Positions 61,285 to 64,000 of a stretch of 64,000 nucleotides of DNA are shown here, piece by piece. The position numbers and the translations under genes are program-made. A model generated the notes under the pieces. It searched no databases. It saw only the letters and a program-made list of their open reading frames with translations, and was not told the DNA's origin. The DNA comes from Bacteroidetes bacterium UBA5697 (GTDB taxonomy: Bacteria; Bacteroidota; Bacteroidia; B-17B0; Aurantibacillaceae). The stretch covers positions 1 through 64,000 of the forward strand of contig DIHL01000038.1 in NCBI GenBank assembly GCA_002420145.1. Direction: 5' to 3'. The stretch's first letter is position 1. The number at the start of each line of letters is the position of its first letter.

Positions 61285-61311
61285 CTCAGTGTCCTTAGTG
61301 TCTCTGTGGTG
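61285..61311. repeat. Right inverted repeat of the GxxExxY cassette
   Basis: On the minus strand it opens caccacagagacactaagg and continues acactgag. Only 11 bases separate it from the ileS start codon, so it may lie within the ileS leader. Confidence 0.65.
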
Positions 61312-61322
61312 AGAAAAAGAAC

Positions 61323-64000
61323 ATGAAAAAGTACCCTACATACAATGAACTAAACTTATCACAAATAAGTAAAGACATTTTAGATTATTGGAAAGAAAAA
61401 GACACTTTCGGTAAATCAATTTCTACACGCGAAGGAAAAACACCTTGGGTGTTTTACGAAGGTCCACCAAGTGCTAATGGTATGCCAGGCATTCATCACG
61501 TGATGGCGCGTACGATTAAAGATATTTTTTGTCGTTACAAAACCTTACAAGGTTTTCAAGTAAAACGTAAAGCGGGTTGGGATACTCACGGTTTGCCCAT
61601 TGAGCTTGGCGTAGAAAAATCATTAGGAATTACGAAGGAAGATATTGGAAATCCAAACAGCAAAAAATTCATTTCGGTGGAGGATTATAACAAAGCTTGT
61701 CGTAAGGAAGTAATGAAATATACCGACAAGTGGGAAGATGTAACGGCTAAGATGGGTTATTGGGTTGACATGAAAGACCCTTACATCACTTACGACAACA
61801 AGTACATTGAAAGCGTATGGTGGTTATTACAAAACATGAATAACAAAGGCTTGTTATACAAAGGCTTCACGATTCAACCCTATTCACCAGCCGCAGGAAC
61901 AGGTTTATCATCGCACGAATTAAACCAACCAGGTTGTTACAGAGATGTAAAAGATAGAACAGCGACAGTGCAGTTCAAAGTTAAAGACTCTAAATTTAAA
62001 GTTAATGGAGATTTATATATTCTAGCTTGGACAACTACTCCTTGGACATTACCTTCAAATACAGCGTTAGCAGTTGGAAAAGACATTGATTATGTTTTTG
62101 TAGAAAGCTTTAATCCATTCAGCGGAACTCCACAAACAGTTGTGTTAGCAAAGGACTTAGTAAATAAATATTTTTCTGAAAAACATACGGATTTAAAGTT
62201 TGAAGATTACAAACCAGGGGACAAAAATATTCCATTTAAAATAGTAAATCATTGCAAAGGTTCTGATTTAGCTGGCGTTACATACGAACAATTATTACCA
62301 TTTGTTCAGCCTACAGATGGCGATGCCTTTAAAGTGATTGTTGGTGATTTTGTGACAACAACTGATGGTACTGGTATCGTTCACATTGCGCCAAGTTTTG
62401 GTGCGGATGATTTTAGAGTAGCGAAACAAAACGGAATTGGTTCATTAACGTTAGTTGATAAACGAGGACGTTTTTTACCTGAAATAAAAGACGGCACATT
62501 TTTGTATGGCGAAGAATATGTAAAAGAAGCTTATCATACAGATGCTGAAAAACAAGTTGAGTTTGAAAAACAAAAACAAATCTTAGAAGCTTCAGGAAAA
62601 ATAAAAGAATTAAAAGCTTACTTAAGTGTTGACGAACGTATTGTTTTAAAATTACAAGAAGAAGGTAAATTATTTAAGAAAGAAACATACGAGCATAGTT
62701 ACCCTCATTGTTGGAGAACTGATAAGCCTGTATTATACTATCCATTAGATTCTTGGTTTATTAAATCAACGGCGGCAAAAGATCGTATGATTGAATTAAA
62801 CAAAACCATTAACTGGAAGCCAGAAGCTACTGGTACAGGTCGTTTTGGTAACTGGTTAGAAAATTTAAATGATTGGAATTTATCTCGTTCTCGTTTCTGG
62901 GGTATTCCAATTCCTATCTGGACAAGCGAAGATGGTTCAGAACAAATGGTGATTGGTAGTGCTGAAGAATTAAAAAATCAAATTGAAAATTCAATTGCAA
63001 AAGGTTTCATGACAGAAAATCCATTAGGAAAATTTGTGCCAGGAAACTTTACAGCTGAGAATTATGACACCTTTGATTTACATAAACCATACGCTGATAA
63101 TATTGTGTTAGAGAAGAACGGAAAAAAATTATTCCGTGAACCTGATTTAATTGATGTGTGGTTCGATTCTGGCGCTATGCCTTATGCGCAAGTACATTAT
63201 CCATTTGAGAATAAAGAATTAATTGACGATAAAAAATATTATCCAGCTGATTTTATTGCAGAAGGTGTTGATCAAACGCGTGGTTGGTTTTTTACCTTAC
63301 ATGCGATTGCTACGATGAATTTTGATTCAGTTGCATATAAAAATGTGGTATCTAACGGATTAGTGTTAGATAAGAACGGAAACAAAATGAGTAAGCGTTT
63401 AGGTAACGCGGTTGACCCGTTTGAAACCATTGAAAAATATGGTGCTGACCCAACTCGTTGGTATATGATAGCAAACGCTGCGCCATGGGATAATTTAAAG
63501 TTTGATGTTGAAGGAATTGGTGAAGTACAACGTAAATTATTTGGTACACTTTATAATACTTATGGATTCTTCGCATTATATGCAAATGTCGATAACTTCG
63601 TGGTTGATTTAAACAATACGGTAAACGTTAGTAATCGTTCGGAACTAGATAGATGGATTTTATCAAAATTAAATTCATTGGTAAAAGATGTTACAGAACA
63701 ATACGAAACATTTGAACCACACAAAGCAGCTCGTTATATTGAGGAGTTTGTGGATGAACATTTAAGTAACTGGTACATTCGTTTATCTCGTCGTCGTTTC
63801 TGGAAAGGCGATATGAGTGACGATAAAAAAGCAGCTTACGAAACATTATTCGAATGTTTAAATACCTTGTCGCAATTGATGAGTCCAATAGCACCATTCT
63901 TTGCAGATTGGTTATATCAAAATTTAAATGATGTGTCTGGAGAAATGAATTCAGTGCATTTAACGAATTATCCAAAAGTTAATTTAAGCATCATTGATAA
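61323..64000 (+). CDS. ileS: Isoleucyl-tRNA synthetase, 3'-truncated by the window edge
   Basis: The frame starts at ATG 61323 (MKKYPTYNELNLSQISKDIL) and stays open to the end, about 893 codons. Class I signature is GIHH (residues 56-59; PGIHHVMAR) instead of HxGH: the first His and the Gly are exchanged. KMSKR is at 688-692 (NKMSKRLGNAVDP). Also visible: KAGWDTHGLPIE, WTTTPWTLPSNTAL of the editing domain and GNWLENLNDWNLSRSRFWG. The type 2 (eukaryote-like) form is indicated. The remaining C-terminus with the anticodon-binding domain lies beyond the window. A repeat lies within its leader. Confidence 0.96.
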   Translation, partial: MKKYPTYNELNLSQISKDILDYWKEKDTFGKSISTREGKTPWVFYEGPPSANGMPGIHHVMARTIKDIFCRYKTLQGFQVKRKAGWDTHGLPIELGVEKSLGITKEDIGNPNSKKFISVEDYNKACRKEVMKYTDKWEDVTAKMGYWVDMKDPYITYDNKYIESVWWLLQNMNNKGLLYKGFTIQPYSPAAGTGLSSHELNQPGCYRDVKDRTATVQFKVKDSKFKVNGDLYILAWTTTPWTLPSNTALAVGKDIDYVFVESFNPFSGTPQTVVLAKDLVNKYFSEKHTDLKFEDYKPGDKNIPFKIVNHCKGSDLAGVTYEQLLPFVQPTDGDAFKVIVGDFVTTTDGTGIVHIAPSFGADDFRVAKQNGIGSLTLVDKRGRFLPEIKDGTFLYGEEYVKEAYHTDAEKQVEFEKQKQILEASGKIKELKAYLSVDERIVLKLQEEGKLFKKETYEHSYPHCWRTDKPVLYYPLDSWFIKSTAAKDRMIELNKTINWKPEATGTGRFGNWLENLNDWNLSRSRFWGIPIPIWTSEDGSEQMVIGSAEELKNQIENSIAKGFMTENPLGKFVPGNFTAENYDTFDLHKPYADNIVLEKNGKKLFREPDLIDVWFDSGAMPYAQVHYPFENKELIDDKKYYPADFIAEGVDQTRGWFFTLHAIATMNFDSVAYKNVVSNGLVLDKNGNKMSKRLGNAVDPFETIEKYGADPTRWYMIANAAPWDNLKFDVEGIGEVQRKLFGTLYNTYGFFALYANVDNFVVDLNNTVNVSNRSELDRWILSKLNSLVKDVTEQYETFEPHKAARYIEEFVDEHLSNWYIRLSRRRFWKGDMSDDKKAAYETLFECLNTLSQLMSPIAPFFADWLYQNLNDVSGEMNSVHLTNYPKVNLSIID

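Larger units (their letters stand above)
60762..61311. mobile_element. Candidate mobile cassette: GxxExxY gene between inverted repeats
   Basis: About 550 bases. The ends are inverted copies of one repeat (60762-60788 and 61285-61311, 21 of 27 bases matching). A single gene with a PD-(D/E)xK-like fold lies inside. No target-site duplication is evident. It sits between the haemoglobin gene and ileS. Confidence 0.5.

Noticed and set aside
1..64000. Search for CRISPR arrays, tRNA or rRNA genes, integrases and transposases
   Set aside because: No regularly spaced repeats, no cloverleaf or rRNA-like stretches and no recombinase motifs were seen in the gaps or frames.

Overview
The window is AT-rich chromosomal DNA from a member of the Bacteroidota. 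The evidence is type IX secretion sorting domains and a PorP/SprF protein, alternative complex III fused by gene order to an aa3-type oxidase, promoter boxes of the TAnnTTTG type, a flexirubin / aryl-polyene-like pigment cluster, several families known mainly from this phylum (DUF4296, DUF4139), and LeuRS, IleRS and urocanase in the forms usual for it. No rRNA, tRNA, CRISPR array, prophage or classical IS transposase was found. No gene-free stretch exceeds about 300 bases; the gaps hold terminators, promoters and dispersed repeats.

Layout. 1-1.8 kb: end of a TonB gene, a small membrane protein and a lipoprotein. 2.0-13.6 kb (minus): one respiratory operon, actA-B-C-D-E-F followed by cytochrome c oxidase subunits II and I, ending in a strong terminator. 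13.8-26.8 kb: metabolic and repair genes (ACMSD-like decarboxylase, urocanase, photolyase, HisKA_2 sensor kinase), a DUF4139 protein, PorP/SprF, leuS carrying repeat-derived in-frame insertions, and a tiny type IX cargo protein. 27.0-30.4 kb (minus): deoC, an aldehyde dehydrogenase and a catalytically dead short aldehyde dehydrogenase, probably for deoxyribose-phosphate breakdown with acetaldehyde oxidation. 30.5-37.2 kb (plus): cysC with an acyltransferase, ComM/YifB, a CarH-like B12 photoreceptor regulator, a DUF4296 lipoprotein and an M20 amidohydrolase. 37.2-39.7 kb (minus): a dehydratase-like hotdog protein with an ABC exporter, which looks like a detached piece of the pigment locus. 39.8-50.9 kb: lipoproteins, YraN, an ECF sigma / anti-sigma pair, a lytic transglycosylase, a Sco copper chaperone with a degenerate tandem paralogue, and a pseudouridine synthase / type IX cargo / PASTA operon. 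51.1-54.2 kb (plus): HU, a TPR protein, a 29-residue AURKAIP1/COX24-type protein and RNase G. 54.3-60.8 kb: the main pigment cluster (acyltransferase, ACP, ketosynthase, ketoreductase, tyrosine ammonia-lyase, methyltransferase) with a truncated haemoglobin. 60.76-61.31 kb: a GxxExxY nuclease-fold gene flanked by inverted repeats, a candidate small mobile cassette. 61.3 kb to the end: ileS, cut by the window edge.

How it fits together. Electrons pass from quinol through alternative complex III to the aa3 oxidase; the Sco protein in the 45-47 kb block can serve its CuA centre. The pigment genes deaminate an aromatic amino acid to a coumarate-type starter, extend it on a dedicated ACP, methylate and acylate it, and probably export it with the ABC system. 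The B12 photoreceptor and photolyase suggest light response. Unusual points are the GxxExxY cassette with terminal repeats, palindromic repeats that have become codons inside leuS and a type IX cargo gene, the GIHH signature of IleRS, the split ALDH16-like pair and the degenerate Sco paralogue.
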